A stretch of 47,524 nucleotides of DNA from Oscillatoriaceae cyanobacterium M33_DOE_052 (GTDB taxonomy: Bacteria; Cyanobacteriota; Cyanobacteriia; Cyanobacteriales; Laspinemataceae): assembly GCA_015296065.1 (NCBI GenBank), contig DVDU01000299.1:1-47524 (forward strand), written 5' to 3'. How positions within the stretch are numbered: position 1 is the first letter of the stretch; every line of letters begins with the position of its first letter. Positions 29,163-39,900 of this stretch are shown here, in pieces. The translations under genes and the position numbers were made by a program. A model generated the notes under the pieces. That model was given only the letters and a program-made list of their open reading frames with translations. It ran no database searches and was not told where the DNA came from.

Positions 29163-29263
29163 TTGAATTGATAATTGATAATTGATAATTGATAATTGAT
29201 AATTGATAATTGATAATTGATGATTGATGATTGATGATTGATGATTATCAATTATCAATTATT
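29163..29263. repeat. TTGATAA heptamer array D
   Basis: About twelve TTGATAA/TTGATGA units, ending in two inverted TTATCAA units. It lies between the S23-type gene and UPF0182. The S23-type gene stops inside its inverted end. With array E it forms inverted flanks around that gene. Confidence 0.93.
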
Positions 29264-29607
29264 TGTTTGGTTGATTTTATGATTGAGGTTAATAGTCTTA
29301 AAAGCTCGATGCAATCTTGGTTGATGGAGTTGAAGCCTTTTAAGTCTATATAACCACCTTTGTGTAATAATTCTAGCCAATATTGAGTTTCGTTGGCTTC
29401 TTTGAGGGCGATCGCCAATTTATGAATGAAGTCGGCACGACTTTCGCCGTGTTCTGCTTCGCGAACTAAGGCGCCGATTGCTGTACCACTCCGCAGAAGT
29501 TGCTTAGAGAGAACATACTCACGTTTTTCTTGATTGAGATACTGGAATAGTTTCACAATCCGCAAGGCAAATGAAAATGATTTATCCTTAATAACATTAT
29601 TTTTCAT
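29248..29607 (-). CDS. Four-helix-bundle (S23/IVS-type) protein
   Basis: The 119-residue protein from [20 protein letters not shown] belongs to the four-helix-bundle family first seen in intervening sequences of 23S rRNA genes. It has the family wording [48 protein letters not shown]. Members are small cytosolic proteins of unclear role, and the same fold serves as the Avd accessory protein in diversity-generating retroelements. No reverse transcriptase, 23S gene or target cassette is present here. Long TTGATAA arrays flank it in inverted orientation, and its last residues (IIDN) and stop codon come from array D. The ATG at 29616 is less likely than the one at 29607. Confidence 0.9.
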   Translation of the reverse strand: MKNNVIKDKSFSFALRIVKLFQYLNQEKREYVLSKQLLRSGTAIGALVREAEHGESRADFIHKLAIALKEANETQYWLELLHKGGYIDLKGFNSINQDCIELLRLLTSIIKSTKQIIDN

Positions 29608-29608
29608 T

Positions 29609-29685
29609 ATTATCAATTATCAATTATCAATTATCAATTATCAATTATCAATTATCAATTATCAATTATCAATTATCATACAGAG
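29609..29685. repeat. TTATCAA heptamer array E, donates a stop codon
   Basis: Ten to eleven near-perfect TTATCAA units. The AAA/WD40 gene on the minus strand ends inside it, with C-terminus MIIDN and a TGA from the repeat. The array begins only a few bases upstream of the S23-type start. Confidence 0.94.
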
Positions 29686-32600
29686 GTGGCGGGGTTCTAA
29701 TGGTGATGTGGAATTAAAATTTTGATTGCTGCTCAGGTAATCCTGCGCCAAATCACAACCCAAAATCAGCAACTCTTCTACATCTAAATTCCACAAAATC
29801 ACCTGACCATCATCCCCCGCTGCCGCCAGTTGCTTGCCGTCGTGAGAAAAACTGATACTGCGGACTCGCCCACTGTGAGCCAGAGTTTTGAGCAGGGTTC
29901 CGTCCCGGTGCCACAGTTTCACTGTGTTGTCTGTGCTACCAGTAGCCACTGTCTGGCTGTCGGGAGAAAAGCTGACGCTGGTAACAAGTCCAGTATGGCG
30001 CAGAATGCTCAGGGGGGTGCCGTCCCGTCGCCAGAGCCGAGCGGATCCGTGGGCGCTGGCAGTAGCAATTAGTTTCCCGTCGGGGGAAAAGCTGACATCA
30101 TAAACGTGGGTGGTGTGGTCGTCTAAAATTTGCTGAAAATTGCCGTCTTCATCCCAGAGAATCACTGCATGGTCGTTGCTGGCGCTGGCTAACAGTTTAC
30201 CTTTGGGGCTGAAACTAACGCTCTGCACGGCTTTTTGGTGTCTGGTTAAAGTGTTCAGCAATTGGCCGTCAGCGACTCGCCAGAGTTTGACGGTGTTATC
30301 GTTGCTGGCAGTGGCGAGGAGCTGGCTGTTGCGGTTGAAACTGGCACTGTTGACGGTGCTGTAATGGCCGGACAAGGTTTTGAGTAATTTGCCGTCGGTT
30401 AAACGCCAGATTTTTACGGTGTTATCGCTGCTGACGCTGGCGAGCAGTCTGCCATCGGGGGAAAATACGACTCTTAAAACTGCCCCGGTGTGTCCTGTAA
30501 GGGTATGGACTAAGCTGCCTTGGCGGTTCCACAGTTTAATTGTTTTATCTTCACCCCCAGTGGCGATGAGTTTGCCTCCTGGCCCAAAACTAACGCTGCG
30601 AATTCCTCGGGACGATCGGGGCAGAGTGCTTAATTTCCAAGGGTTGAGGCTCCACAACCTGACGGTTTCATCAACGCTGGCGGTGGCAATGTAGCTGCCA
30701 TTAGGACTGAAACTGACGCTGTAGGCAGGGGCGCTATGGCCTTTGAGGGTGTCGCGCAGTACGCCGTCTTGGCTCCAGATTTTTACTGTTTGGTCGTAAC
30801 TGGCGGTGGCGAGGAGCTGGCTGTCAGGACTCCAAGCGACGTTACGCACTGAGCTGGTGTGACTTTCGAGGGTGTGGAGTAGGGTGGCACGATCGTTCGC
30901 CTCTTGGTTTAAATTCCAGATTTTGGCGGTGTTGTCGTTGCTGGCGGTGGCGAGGTGCTGTCCGTCGGGGCTGAAACTGACGCTGTAAACTGAGTCTGTA
31001 TGTCCGGTTAGGGTTTGGCGTGGGGTCGAACTGCTGTTCGCTCCTCGGGTTAAATTCCAGAGTTTGGCGGTTTGGTCGCTCCCGGCGGTGGCTAAGGTGC
31101 TGCCATCTGGGGAAATGGCGATACCATTGACCCAGCCTTGATGGGCTTTCCAGGTTGATTTGAGCTGCCCTTGGATTGTCCAGAGTTTGACTGTGCCATC
31201 GGCTCCGGCGCTGGCAATGATTTGGCGATCGGGACTGATGGCGATGCTGGTGATTTTGTCTTGCTGCGCTTGAATGGTTCGGGAAAGAGAAACCATAGAA
31301 ACTGGGCTGGTTTGATCTGCGGGGTTGCTCTGGTCTAGATTCCAGATTTTAATGGTGTCGTCGTAACTGCCTGTAGCGAGTATTTTGCCATTGGGACTCC
31401 AAGCGACGCTACGCACGGGTTGGCTGTGGTCAAGGGTGGCGATGAGGGTGCCTTCTGGGGTCCAGATTTTGGCGGTGTTGTCGTCGCTGGCGGTGGCGAG
31501 GTGTTGTCCGTTGGGGCTAAAACTGACGCTGATGATGGTTTTGGTGTGACCTTCTAAGCGGTTGCGCTCTTTTAAGCTGTAAACGATTTCTTGCAGGTTC
31601 ATCACGACGCGGATTTTGGTATCGGCGCTGATGCCGATCGCCTCCCGCAGAGCGCTGGCAGCTTTGAGGCTTTCGATGAGGGCGTCTAATCCTCGGTCTG
31701 ATTTGTATAATTCTTCGGAAAATAAGCTGAGGGCGTTGATTTGGGTGTTGCTATCGCTGATGGCGGATTTGACCCAAAATACCCCGGTGAGAAAGGCGAG
31801 GATGGAGACGATCGCTCCGGCGCTGGCGGCGATAATTTTATTTTTCTGCTCCCGTTCTTTCTCGATTTTTTTCTGGAGTTCTGCCTCGGTGATTTTGCGT
31901 TTTTCCTGTTCTTGGTTTAGTTTCTCTAGCAGTTCTTTTTCTCGATGCAAGCGCTGGATTTCTCCGGCTTGATTGCTTTCAATTTCTCGCAGTTTGGCTA
32001 ATTCGGCTTCGGTGCTGGCGGCGAGGAATTGGTAATCTCGATCGCTCAGGCTTTTTCCCATTGCCCACCTTTGGGCTTCCTGCAGTGCCATCCCCCGTAA
32101 TAGCCGCGATTCATCAGCACAGTTTGATGTTACCCAAGCGGTTAAGGCTTCGGCGTAGGGACGCAAATCTAAAATTGCTTTTTCTACCCAATTATGATGA
32201 AAGACTTCTTGATAAATGCGGTTGCTAATCCGCAGTTTGCCATCTCTTCTGACGGCAATACCGCTTAAGCGCAATTCGGTTTGCTCTTGGCTGTCATCGG
32301 CAATAATTTCTCCTTTCTGCAATAGTTGCTGATATAGTCCTAAAACTCGACTGGCTCGCTGTTGGTTGCGCAAGAGGCGATCGCGCACGGTTCTTAAATG
32401 CGCTGGTTCATCCTGAAATTCCCAGTTATCGATAACTTTTTCTCTTACCAGTTGCTCTACTGCTGGTTTGTAGTTGGGCTTTAGCCCTTCTTCTAGTTCG
32501 TAGTTTGGCTTGAGCCCATCTTTCTCATAATTATTTAACACAATTTGACATAATTTTTGTGTCAAAAAAGGTTGGCCAGAAGTCCAAGCTAAGATTTCTT

Positions 32601-33414
32601 TAATTACTTCTTGGGCATCCATCCCCCCAACCCCCCTTTGAAAGGGGGGCTTTGCTGTGGCATCCCCCCTACCCACCTTTGAAAGGGGGGCATCGGGGGC
32701 ATCCCCCCTACCCCCCTTGGAAAGGGGGGGATAAAGGACAGAAGAATTGCCTTTACATAATCCCTGTGCGAGGGGCTCCACCTGTTCTGGCTCAAAGCCG
32801 TGCAGGTCGATCGCCTGCCCAATATTAAACGGCGTCCGGGTGGAGTCCGCAATCAAATCTGAAGGCGTACCCACCCCCAGCAAAGCAAAAGTTAATCGCT
32901 GATATTCGTGATTTTGCGCTCTTTTATTATAACAAGCCCTAATTAAAGCAAAAAAATCATCGGGTGCGTGCTTAAAACTCAGTAAACTATCAATTTCATC
33001 AATAAAAATCACAATTGGTTCCCGCACCTTCACCAGCAGCACGGTTTCTATAAATTCCCCCAACCGCTGCACCGGTGACATCAAATCTCGCTCTTGCCAC
33101 CAATTCATAAACTCCCAAGTATCCCCCAGCGCTAAACTGCTCGCCAGCTTATACGCCACCCCACCATACCACTGTTCTAAAGAAATCTCCTTACTGCCAA
33201 TATCAGAGATATCCAAAGACGCACATTTATAACCATCAGCTTGCAGCTTGCGCATCGTCCGCACTAGCAGGCTAGATTTGCCCATTTGGCGGCAATTCAG
33301 CACATAGCAAAATTCCCCTTGCTTCAGTTTTTCATAAAGTTGGAAATCTGCCTGCCGCACTACATAAGTTTGCGCATCTTCCGGTAAACTGCCTCCCACT
33401 TGATATGAATACAT
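29662..33414 (-). CDS. AAA-like ATPase with 14 WD40 repeats
   Basis: This 1250-residue signalling protein is built as follows. An AAA-like NTPase domain (PF14516 type) has Walker [15 protein letters not shown] at 40-53 and Walker [10 protein letters not shown] at 134-142. A helical region of about 400-475 follows, then a coiled coil (about 476-525, Lys/Glu-rich), one hydrophobic segment (about 527-548) and 14 WD40 repeats from about 622. Fourteen repeats suit two seven-bladed propellers. Such proteins resemble STAND-type switches, but the exact signal is unknown. Two repeat-derived insertions lie in the AAA region: residues about 223-264 ([10 protein letters not shown] and relatives, 32619-32731) and about 298-316 (GLKPNYE twice, 32467-32520). 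The stop codon and last residues come from array E. Confidence 0.93.
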   Translation of the reverse strand: MYSYQVGGSLPEDAQTYVVRQADFQLYEKLKQGEFCYVLNCRQMGKSSLLVRTMRKLQADGYKCASLDISDIGSKEISLEQWYGGVAYKLASSLALGDTWEFMNWWQERDLMSPVQRLGEFIETVLLVKVREPIVIFIDEIDSLLSFKHAPDDFFALIRACYNKRAQNHEYQRLTFALLGVGTPSDLIADSTRTPFNIGQAIDLHGFEPEQVEPLAQGLCKGNSSVLYPPLSKGGRGDAPDAPLSKVGRGDATAKPPFQRGVGGMDAQEVIKEILAWTSGQPFLTQKLCQIVLNNYEKDGLKPNYELEEGLKPNYKPAVEQLVREKVIDNWEFQDEPAHLRTVRDRLLRNQQRASRVLGLYQQLLQKGEIIADDSQEQTELRLSGIAVRRDGKLRISNRIYQEVFHHNWVEKAILDLRPYAEALTAWVTSNCADESRLLRGMALQEAQRWAMGKSLSDRDYQFLAASTEAELAKLREIESNQAGEIQRLHREKELLEKLNQEQEKRKITEAELQKKIEKEREQKNKIIAASAGAIVSILAFLTGVFWVKSAISDSNTQINALSLFSEELYKSDRGLDALIESLKAASALREAIGISADTKIRVVMNLQEIVYSLKERNRLEGHTKTIISVSFSPNGQHLATASDDNTAKIWTPEGTLIATLDHSQPVRSVAWSPNGKILATGSYDDTIKIWNLDQSNPADQTSPVSMVSLSRTIQAQQDKITSIAISPDRQIIASAGADGTVKLWTIQGQLKSTWKAHQGWVNGIAISPDGSTLATAGSDQTAKLWNLTRGANSSSTPRQTLTGHTDSVYSVSFSPDGQHLATASNDNTAKIWNLNQEANDRATLLHTLESHTSSVRNVAWSPDSQLLATASYDQTVKIWSQDGVLRDTLKGHSAPAYSVSFSPNGSYIATASVDETVRLWSLNPWKLSTLPRSSRGIRSVSFGPGGKLIATGGEDKTIKLWNRQGSLVHTLTGHTGAVLRVVFSPDGRLLASVSSDNTVKIWRLTDGKLLKTLSGHYSTVNSASFNRNSQLLATASNDNTVKLWRVADGQLLNTLTRHQKAVQSVSFSPKGKLLASASNDHAVILWDEDGNFQQILDDHTTHVYDVSFSPDGKLIATASAHGSARLWRRDGTPLSILRHTGLVTSVSFSPDSQTVATGSTDNTVKLWHRDGTLLKTLAHSGRVRSISFSHDGKQLAAAGDDGQVILWNLDVEELLILGCDLAQDYLSSNQNFNSTSPLEPRHLCMIIDN
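32467..32520. repeat. GGGCTTTAGCCC palindromic repeat, in-frame
   Basis: Two copies of TAGTTGGGCTTTAGCCC-type sequence sit in the AAA/WD40 gene and encode GLKPNYE twice. Related copies are at 22294-22318, 33473-33520 and 33571-33636. Confidence 0.8.
32619..32731. repeat. CCCCCCTTTGAAAGGGGGG repeats, three in-frame copies
   Basis: Three hairpins of the form CCCCCC-TTTGAAA-GGGGGG stand in tandem inside the AAA domain of the AAA/WD40 gene and add about 40 residues. This repeat type is common between genes in cyanobacteria; here it is coding. Confidence 0.9.
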
Positions 33415-33447
33415 AATTTCCCCCTACATCTAGCTAAATTATTATTT

Positions 33448-33474
33448 CTTAGGGTGGGCAATGCCCACCCTAAG
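33448..33474. repeat. GGGTGGGCA dispersed palindrome
   Basis: CTTAGGGTGGGCA and TGCCCACCCTAAG form a perfect 13-base-pair palindrome around one base. It shares its core with the groEL terminator and may terminate the upstream TIGR02921-type gene. Confidence 0.7.
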
Positions 33475-33636
33475 ACTCAGAGGTTTGTAGTTGGGCTTTA
33501 GCCCGCTTTCACCAGTTCGTTTTTTGGAATAAAGCCAAAACCACAACCCTCCCAACCATAACATAGCCCATACTCAGAGGTTTGTAGTTGGGCTTTAGCC
33601 CTCTTTCACAAGTTAGTAGTTGGGCTTTAGCTCAAC
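33473..33636. repeat. Direct repeats containing GGGCTTTAGCCC
   Basis: A segment of about 45 bases (ACTCAGAGGTTTGTAGTTGG and onward) occurs at 33473-33520 and again at 33571-33617, followed by a third partial copy. It fills much of the gap between the AAA/WD40 gene and the gene upstream. Confidence 0.85.
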
Positions 33637-36600
33637 TAAGAACCTTTATAACGGCGGCGGCGCATTATCCCGATAAAAGTAATAGCGCCTAAGCCAATAA
33701 TCAATCCTGGTTCTGGTACACTGACGCCAACCCCATTTATTTGGTCGAGCAATTCTTCCCCATCTTCCACAGCGCGATCGAACCGGTTAGCCTGCGCTTC
33801 CGCCCGCTTCAGCGCCTCCCTTTGAGCATCATTGACCAAAACAATCATAGACGAGTACGGTGTAACAATAGCATACTTTTGCGCAATTGCGTTAACCGCA
33901 TCTAATTTGCCTATCTTCTCCCCATCTTCCTCCGGTCTTAAACTCTCAATTAACTGACGCGCCGCTAGAGGCGCAAAACCGGCGTCCGCCAGATTTTCCC
34001 CAGCAGCTTTTTCCACCACCCAAGCGTAACCATCCACCACATTTACCACATTATCATCCAAATCCCCCTCGGCTGCCATCCGCTGTAGTGCCTCAGCAAT
34101 ATCCGCCGCCACACCCCCATCACTAGCAGCAATGACGCTTAAAATGCCATCATCATAAGCCTTCGGCATTCCCCCTAAATGCACTAACCACAAAGGTGCT
34201 GCTAATTTCGGTAAATCTTTATGATCATCAGCCAGCTCATAACTGCCATCATCTGTCACCAACACTATCCCATCATAAGCAGTATTACCACGCAGTTTCT
34301 CAAACTGACTCAGCATATCTTGAAGCTGTAACGTCCCATAAAACGTCACTTTATCTGCATTAAACTGCCCCATCTCATCCCAGCGTTGCGGTTGACTAAC
34401 AGTCGCCGCCGTGAAGTAAATATCCACATCACTGCGCGTCGCAAAAACCTCTTGCACCCACTTAAATGATGTCTTTAACTCTTGACGGTGTGTCCCCATA
34501 CTCCGGGAACCATCCACCACCAGCGCCAACCGCTTACCTTGTGGCAAAGCATAATTATCAATTGCCAGCGGTTTCGCCGTCACCCGATCGCCACCCGCTA
34601 AATTCACTTGATGCAATTCCGGTTTAAATTCTCCCGCCGCCGGGATAAATTCAGGCAGCCAATCATCTTGGGGAAATTTAATCTCGGCTCCGTTTTGCAA
34701 CCGCACCGTTTCCCGATTCCAAAAAATATTGCGCTTTTCTGCTAATTTAGGCATGGGCCAGCCTTTTTCCTGCCGCATCACTTTATAAGTCAGCCACAAG
34801 TGCATCTCCGTAGGACGTTCTACCCCTTGCTCCCGCTCCCAACTCGATAGCGGTACTGGCACAGGAAAAGCACGTAAGCGATATTGGCGCGGGCCAACTT
34901 GTTCTAAAAGCGCTGGGTCTATCGGTCGCTCCCGTTGCACTTGAGAATTATACACCCGTTGCGCCGCCCCCCGCGTCGAAACTTTAAAAGGAAAGCGCTT
35001 TTCTCGGTTATTATTATCACCCAACCACACCCCCGTCAGTACCGCACTTTCTGGCAGGTTAAAATAATACAACACCTCCTCGACATTATTAGTCTTATTT
35101 TGGTAAAATTCGTACAATTCCACATCTGCCCAATCTCCATGCGGTTGGACAGTCACCTGCTGCTCTCGCAGCCAGACTTTTTTCTGGTCGATATTCAGCA
35201 CCCCCGCTTTGGCATCATCTAAATTACCCGTAGCCTCTAATACCCGCTGAATTTCTTTCCGCTCGGCTTTTTGAATCGGTGTATCAAAAAACTCGGCATA
35301 CAGGCGAGCGCTAGTTTTGATATCATCACGGGAGCCCCCGTATAAAAACGGTGCAATCAAGTGATTATAGAAACCTTGCAAAAATTCTCCCGTATTTTCT
35401 GGCAAAAATGGGATACTGGTGTAAATATCGCGGATATGGCGGTCATCCTGTCCGGCGAACAAGTAGCGATAAGGGTGCAAATATGCCGCCAGCAGTCCCT
35501 GGCGAATTTTTTCTGATTTGGCAATAAGTTCCTGTTTAGCGCTGTCGGTATTCGCCGGAGTCGATAGCAGGTTAAATGCTTCTATTTGGGGTTGACGACT
35601 AGCCAGAGCAAGGGTCATCCAAGCGGTTAATACTACTAGGGATATGGCTGTGGTCATTGGGCGTCCGTACTGGCGCGAGAATGCGGTAAAAACCCGCTGA
35701 CTTGATTTAATATATGATTGAGCTATTCCCCAAGGTAAGAAAAGGAAGAACAAGGCACTTATCCAAAAGATTACGGCTAACACTGACATCCACCAGGGTT
35801 GCCACATCCACATTTGTAAAAACGATTCCACCCAGGTCATTAAGAGAAACTGTGGCCCTATAAATATGGCCACTGGCACAGTATAAAATAGGAGAAATAA
35901 ACCCCAGTAAACGCCAATACCGGGCATAATACTATGGAAAATCATTTGCAGGGATGCTAACATCGGGTAGCGCTGTAAATAGCCTTGGTACAGTTCTAGG
36001 GGAAAAGCAATGATGCAAATGATGATACTGCCTAAAATCAGGGCAACACCCCGGTTGTCGAGGAGGGTGGTGATGGAAGGTAAGTTGGGGTCAAACCAGA
36101 GAACTAACCACAGCAAGGATAGCAAAAATACCGGTCCTTCCACACCCATCATTAATTGCCACAGTTTGACGGGCTGATGTCGCATCTGCCATCCCAAACA
36201 GCTTACAATCATTACTGTGGCAATCAAAATTAAGCTGATAATGATCCATTCAATGCTGCCCTCTTGGGAAAAGATATCGGGAGAAAGTGCCATTTTCCAG
36301 ATGGTGGCATTAATAGCGAATAAAAACCCATGAATTGCCGCAGCACCTAATGGGTTTTCTCTAACTAAATTATTTGGGTTAATTTTGTTTTGCCACCGCC
36401 GCCATCCCCACAAGGCTAAAACGCCTACAGCAGTGATGAAAACTCCAATTAAGCTGAGATATAGATTAATTGTTGGACTATCCACAGTAATGGGGCTAAA
36501 TTTGATGGCTAAGTTAAGCCCATAAAATGTAAGATTACCCACCAGAAATATATCTGGCATTGCCCCTAATTGGGACGGAATTTTTCTGGTGGTTTGTCGA

Positions 36601-36848
36601 GATAGCCATAAATAACAGCCCGTGCAGATGCTGGAACTGAGAGTGAATAACACCAAACTGGTATAAAATAAATCGTTGTTGTTGCCCCAACTAAATGCTG
36701 CCGGGAGCATTCCCAATGTGGCTGCAATTAAAAAACCAAGATTCAAAAACCAAAATAATCCCTTAACGATCAATGATATACTTGAAGATATTTTGGGTAG
36801 TTTGGGCTGTTTATTGCCCGATGATCGTGGATTTATGGGTAATTTCAT
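33636..36848 (-). CDS. TIGR02921-type multipass VIT-vWA protein with PEP-CTERM tail
   Basis: The 1070-residue protein has roughly 9-11 hydrophobic segments in residues 25-415. A VIT-like domain follows (about 565-690, seen in VELYEFYQNKTNNVEEVLYYFNLPESAVLTGVWLG). A vWA domain comes next (about 772-940), with a metal site DGSRS at 779-783. The C-terminal sorting signal is VPEPG (1044 onward), a hydrophobic helix and MRRRR. This layout fits the TIGR02921 family of PEP-CTERM integral membrane proteins, whose function is unknown. PEP-CTERM tails are processed by exosortases; none is encoded in this window. The upstream neighbour (36965-39976) shares the VIT-vWA-PEP-CTERM order, 116 bases away on the same strand. 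Confidence 0.9.
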   Translation of the reverse strand: MKLPINPRSSGNKQPKLPKISSSISLIVKGLFWFLNLGFLIAATLGMLPAAFSWGNNNDLFYTSLVLFTLSSSICTGCYLWLSRQTTRKIPSQLGAMPDIFLVGNLTFYGLNLAIKFSPITVDSPTINLYLSLIGVFITAVGVLALWGWRRWQNKINPNNLVRENPLGAAAIHGFLFAINATIWKMALSPDIFSQEGSIEWIIISLILIATVMIVSCLGWQMRHQPVKLWQLMMGVEGPVFLLSLLWLVLWFDPNLPSITTLLDNRGVALILGSIIICIIAFPLELYQGYLQRYPMLASLQMIFHSIMPGIGVYWGLFLLFYTVPVAIFIGPQFLLMTWVESFLQMWMWQPWWMSVLAVIFWISALFFLFLPWGIAQSYIKSSQRVFTAFSRQYGRPMTTAISLVVLTAWMTLALASRQPQIEAFNLLSTPANTDSAKQELIAKSEKIRQGLLAAYLHPYRYLFAGQDDRHIRDIYTSIPFLPENTGEFLQGFYNHLIAPFLYGGSRDDIKTSARLYAEFFDTPIQKAERKEIQRVLEATGNLDDAKAGVLNIDQKKVWLREQQVTVQPHGDWADVELYEFYQNKTNNVEEVLYYFNLPESAVLTGVWLGDNNNREKRFPFKVSTRGAAQRVYNSQVQRERPIDPALLEQVGPRQYRLRAFPVPVPLSSWEREQGVERPTEMHLWLTYKVMRQEKGWPMPKLAEKRNIFWNRETVRLQNGAEIKFPQDDWLPEFIPAAGEFKPELHQVNLAGGDRVTAKPLAIDNYALPQGKRLALVVDGSRSMGTHRQELKTSFKWVQEVFATRSDVDIYFTAATVSQPQRWDEMGQFNADKVTFYGTLQLQDMLSQFEKLRGNTAYDGIVLVTDDGSYELADDHKDLPKLAAPLWLVHLGGMPKAYDDGILSVIAASDGGVAADIAEALQRMAAEGDLDDNVVNVVDGYAWVVEKAAGENLADAGFAPLAARQLIESLRPEEDGEKIGKLDAVNAIAQKYAIVTPYSSMIVLVNDAQREALKRAEAQANRFDRAVEDGEELLDQINGVGVSVPEPGLIIGLGAITFIGIMRRRRYKGS

Positions 36849-36856
36849 GGGATAAT

Positions 36857-36956
36857 GTTTCCTTTATTCTTTGTCATTTATTCTTTGTCCTTTGTCCTTT
36901 GTCCTTTATTCTTTTTCCTTTGTCCTTTGTCACTTGCAAAGGACAAAGAATAAAAA
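36857..36956. repeat. TTTGTCC heptamer array
   Basis: About ten seven-base units TTTGTCC, TTTATTC and TTTTTCC (36857-36931) are followed by an inverted AAAGGACAAAGAATAAAAA segment (36938-36956). It lies between the two VIT-vWA genes. Confidence 0.9.
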
Positions 36957-36964
36957 ACTAAAAT

Positions 36965-39900
36965 TTATGATTCAGTATCCCGGTTTTTCCGAGACATTTG
37001 CCGCTTTTTCCACCCCAAGAAGGCACCGAAACTGAGGGTTGCTAACATGAAACTGGGTTCTGGTGCAGCGTGAACGTTGCTGCTCCCAGTGCTACCAGTG
37101 GTTTGGCTGGTTGGGGATGGGGTTGTTGGGACGGGGACTTTTTCGGTGATGCTGGGTGCATTGGGATTTACTCGCACTTCCTCGCTGACGGCGACGAAGG
37201 AGGTATATTTAGACATCAACCGATAGGATAAGGCAATGTCAGTGACGGCATTTATCCCGGCTTGGGTTTCTCCAACTCCCATCATTTGCGTCATCATTTC
37301 TTTGATTTTAGCACGTCCCCATAGTTGGGCTATGGCAGAATTACCCTGATTTTCATCAAATTTCAGAAAATATGTCTTTTGATATGGCTTGCCTCCCGCC
37401 GCGACCCCGGTTATTTTCAGATTACCACTGAGGCGGTCTTGTTTGCGTCCGAATAATACCAGGGGCTGTTCGGCAAATAAATCCGGGGCTTTCAAGGGAT
37501 AAATTTCTGGCGCTTCTCCCATGCCTTCCCAGCTTACTTCTATATTGGTCAGCACGGGATTATTAATTTGGCTGAAGAATTTAGCGGTAACTTCGTCTAT
37601 GGGTTCGCTATCAAGAACTGTATAAGATATGCCGCGCCCCACTTCGGCAAGTCTGTCGATGAGAAAGCGATTGACGGAACTGCCTACACCGAAACTGTAG
37701 AGGCGATTTCCGGGTTTGAGGTTTTGCTGTATCATCCCGATAATTTCCTCGTCATTGCCGATTAAGCCGTCGGTGAGCAATACGATGCTGCGCAGGCGTC
37801 CTTCGGGAGCTGGGGGAAAATTCATTACGGTATTGATGCCGTTGAGCAATTCTGTGCCGCCGTTGGCGTCGAGACGATCGATGTAATTAAGTGCTTTTTG
37901 CCGATTTTCGGCTGTGTTGGGCAAAGGTTTCCGGGAAAGGGCTTGGGCGCTATTGGCAAAATCGATGATGGTAAAGGTATCTAAAGGATTTAAGCCGTTG
38001 ATAAACCGCTGCATCAGGGCTTTAGATTGGGCGATGGGTGGGCCGGATTGGGACCCGGATGTATCCATGAGAAATACGATATCTTTGGGGACGATTTCAT
38101 TAGTTTGATATTCTAGGCCGGGGATTAAATAAACGCCAAAGTGTCCGCCTCGGTTGTCGGCGTGGGTGAGGACGGTGGACTCGGTTTTGGCTCCGGCGAC
38201 GCGGTAGCGCAATACTAGGTCTTTATTGGGAATAGTATCGGCGTCACTGAGGCGGACTTGGGTTAAAGGATGGGTGGTGTTTCCGGTTTGGATTTGCTGG
38301 GTTTGGATTTGATGGCTGGGAGATTTGATATCCCAAATGGGGACTCCAGCATCGATTTCTACGGTGACGTTGATATCGCTGCCAGAACGCATATTTGAAA
38401 TGGCGATGGGAGGATTTAGGGCTGTGTTTGTAGCGGCTTGATTAGCACCGCCGGGGATGTAACGGGGGCCAACTACCATCGGGAAGACAAATTCATAATC
38501 GCCGCTATCAAAGGGGAGGCTGTCGGTGTAGCGGATGACGATTTCTATGGTTTCTCCGGGGCGGATGTTGGCGACGGATTGGGTGAAGATATTGGGGCGT
38601 TCTTGTTCTAGTAAGGCGGCGGTTTGGCCTTGCTGTTTGGCTTGTTGGTAGATTTGCTGGGCTTCTTCGCGTTTTTTGATGTTGGCTTTGATGACCCGAT
38701 CGCCTATCCTAATCTCCATATCATCCACCGCCGCTTCATCGGGGAGGGGAAACTTATAAATTGCCTCTAATGGCAGATTATATGGATTGGCAAAACTTTG
38801 CACTACCTCCACTCGGGACACATTCCCGGAAATCTTAGCGCTGACTTCTGTATGTTTTAAGGGAAAAGTTTCTTCTTTCCCGTCTTCAGTTTGGCCGTAC
38901 AAACCGCCAATATTAGGCACTGCTACTGTGGGTTGCGGCACAGGAGCTACGGCTATTGGTTCTTGTAATGTTGGGGGTGATGCAGGTGGCACATATCGGG
39001 ACGGAGAAATCAAAAAGTTATTGACAACTGTCACCGCCAATGCTGTGCCTAATAAACCGCCGAGTAACCCCACTTTCGGTAAAACAATTTTACCTACACC
39101 AGGGCTTTGCTGCAAATCATTAAATGCCGTTAATGCCGATTCATAGCGCATACCGGTAGCGCTTGGCAGCATTTTATCTAGGACTTGACCCAGTGGCTTG
39201 CTCACGGGCGCTTTTAAATATTCCCGCCAAATCCAAACGCCTCGGCTATTATCAAACAAGTCAAAGGGCGGCACCATTGTCATCAGGTGAATGCTGGTGA
39301 CAGCTAAACTGTACAAATCGCTGCTAAACACGGCTTTACCCCGGACTTGTTCCGGGGCAGTGTAAGCGGCGGAACCGATAACCGTCCCAGTTTTACCTAA
39401 GCTGGTGGCGGTGGTAAATTTAGCGGCGCCAAAATCTACTAATACCAGCCGATTTTTATAGCTACGGATAATATTTTCGGGCTTGATATCCCGGTGAATC
39501 ACGCCGTGATTGTGGATGAATTGTAATAGTGGCAGCAAATCATTGAGCAGTTGCCGGATTTTCGCTTCGTCAAAAGCTCCCTCATTAATTAATTCTGCCG
39601 CTAAACTGATCCCGGAGATGTATTCTTGCACCAGATACTGACTGCCATTTTCCTCAAAATACCCCAGCAGTTGTGGAATCTGGGGATGATGGCCCAATTC
39701 TTCGAGATGTTGGGCTTCTTCCCGGAATAATTCCGCCGCTTTTTCACGGTTTTGGCCGTTTTGGGGGAAAAACTGCTTGATAACACACCGTTTTTGCCCC
39801 TCGGACGCATCTACCGCCAGATATGTCCGCCCCATTCCTCCTTGTCCGATCGGCTTGACGGCGCGGTAGCGATCGCCGATGAGCAAGTCCGCGCCGCAAC

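Noticed and set aside
29162-29258. 32-residue N-terminal extension of UPF0182
   Set aside because: It is translated heptamer array (INYQLSI cycles), which is open in every frame on this strand and therefore carries no evidence of coding.
29248-29616. Diversity-generating retroelement suggested by an Avd-like four-helix bundle
   Set aside because: There is no reverse transcriptase, template repeat or C-type lectin target in the window; the protein fits the general S23 family.
21682-29685. Heptamer arrays as a CRISPR array
   Set aside because: Units are seven bases with no spacers and no cas genes; they are short tandem repeats.
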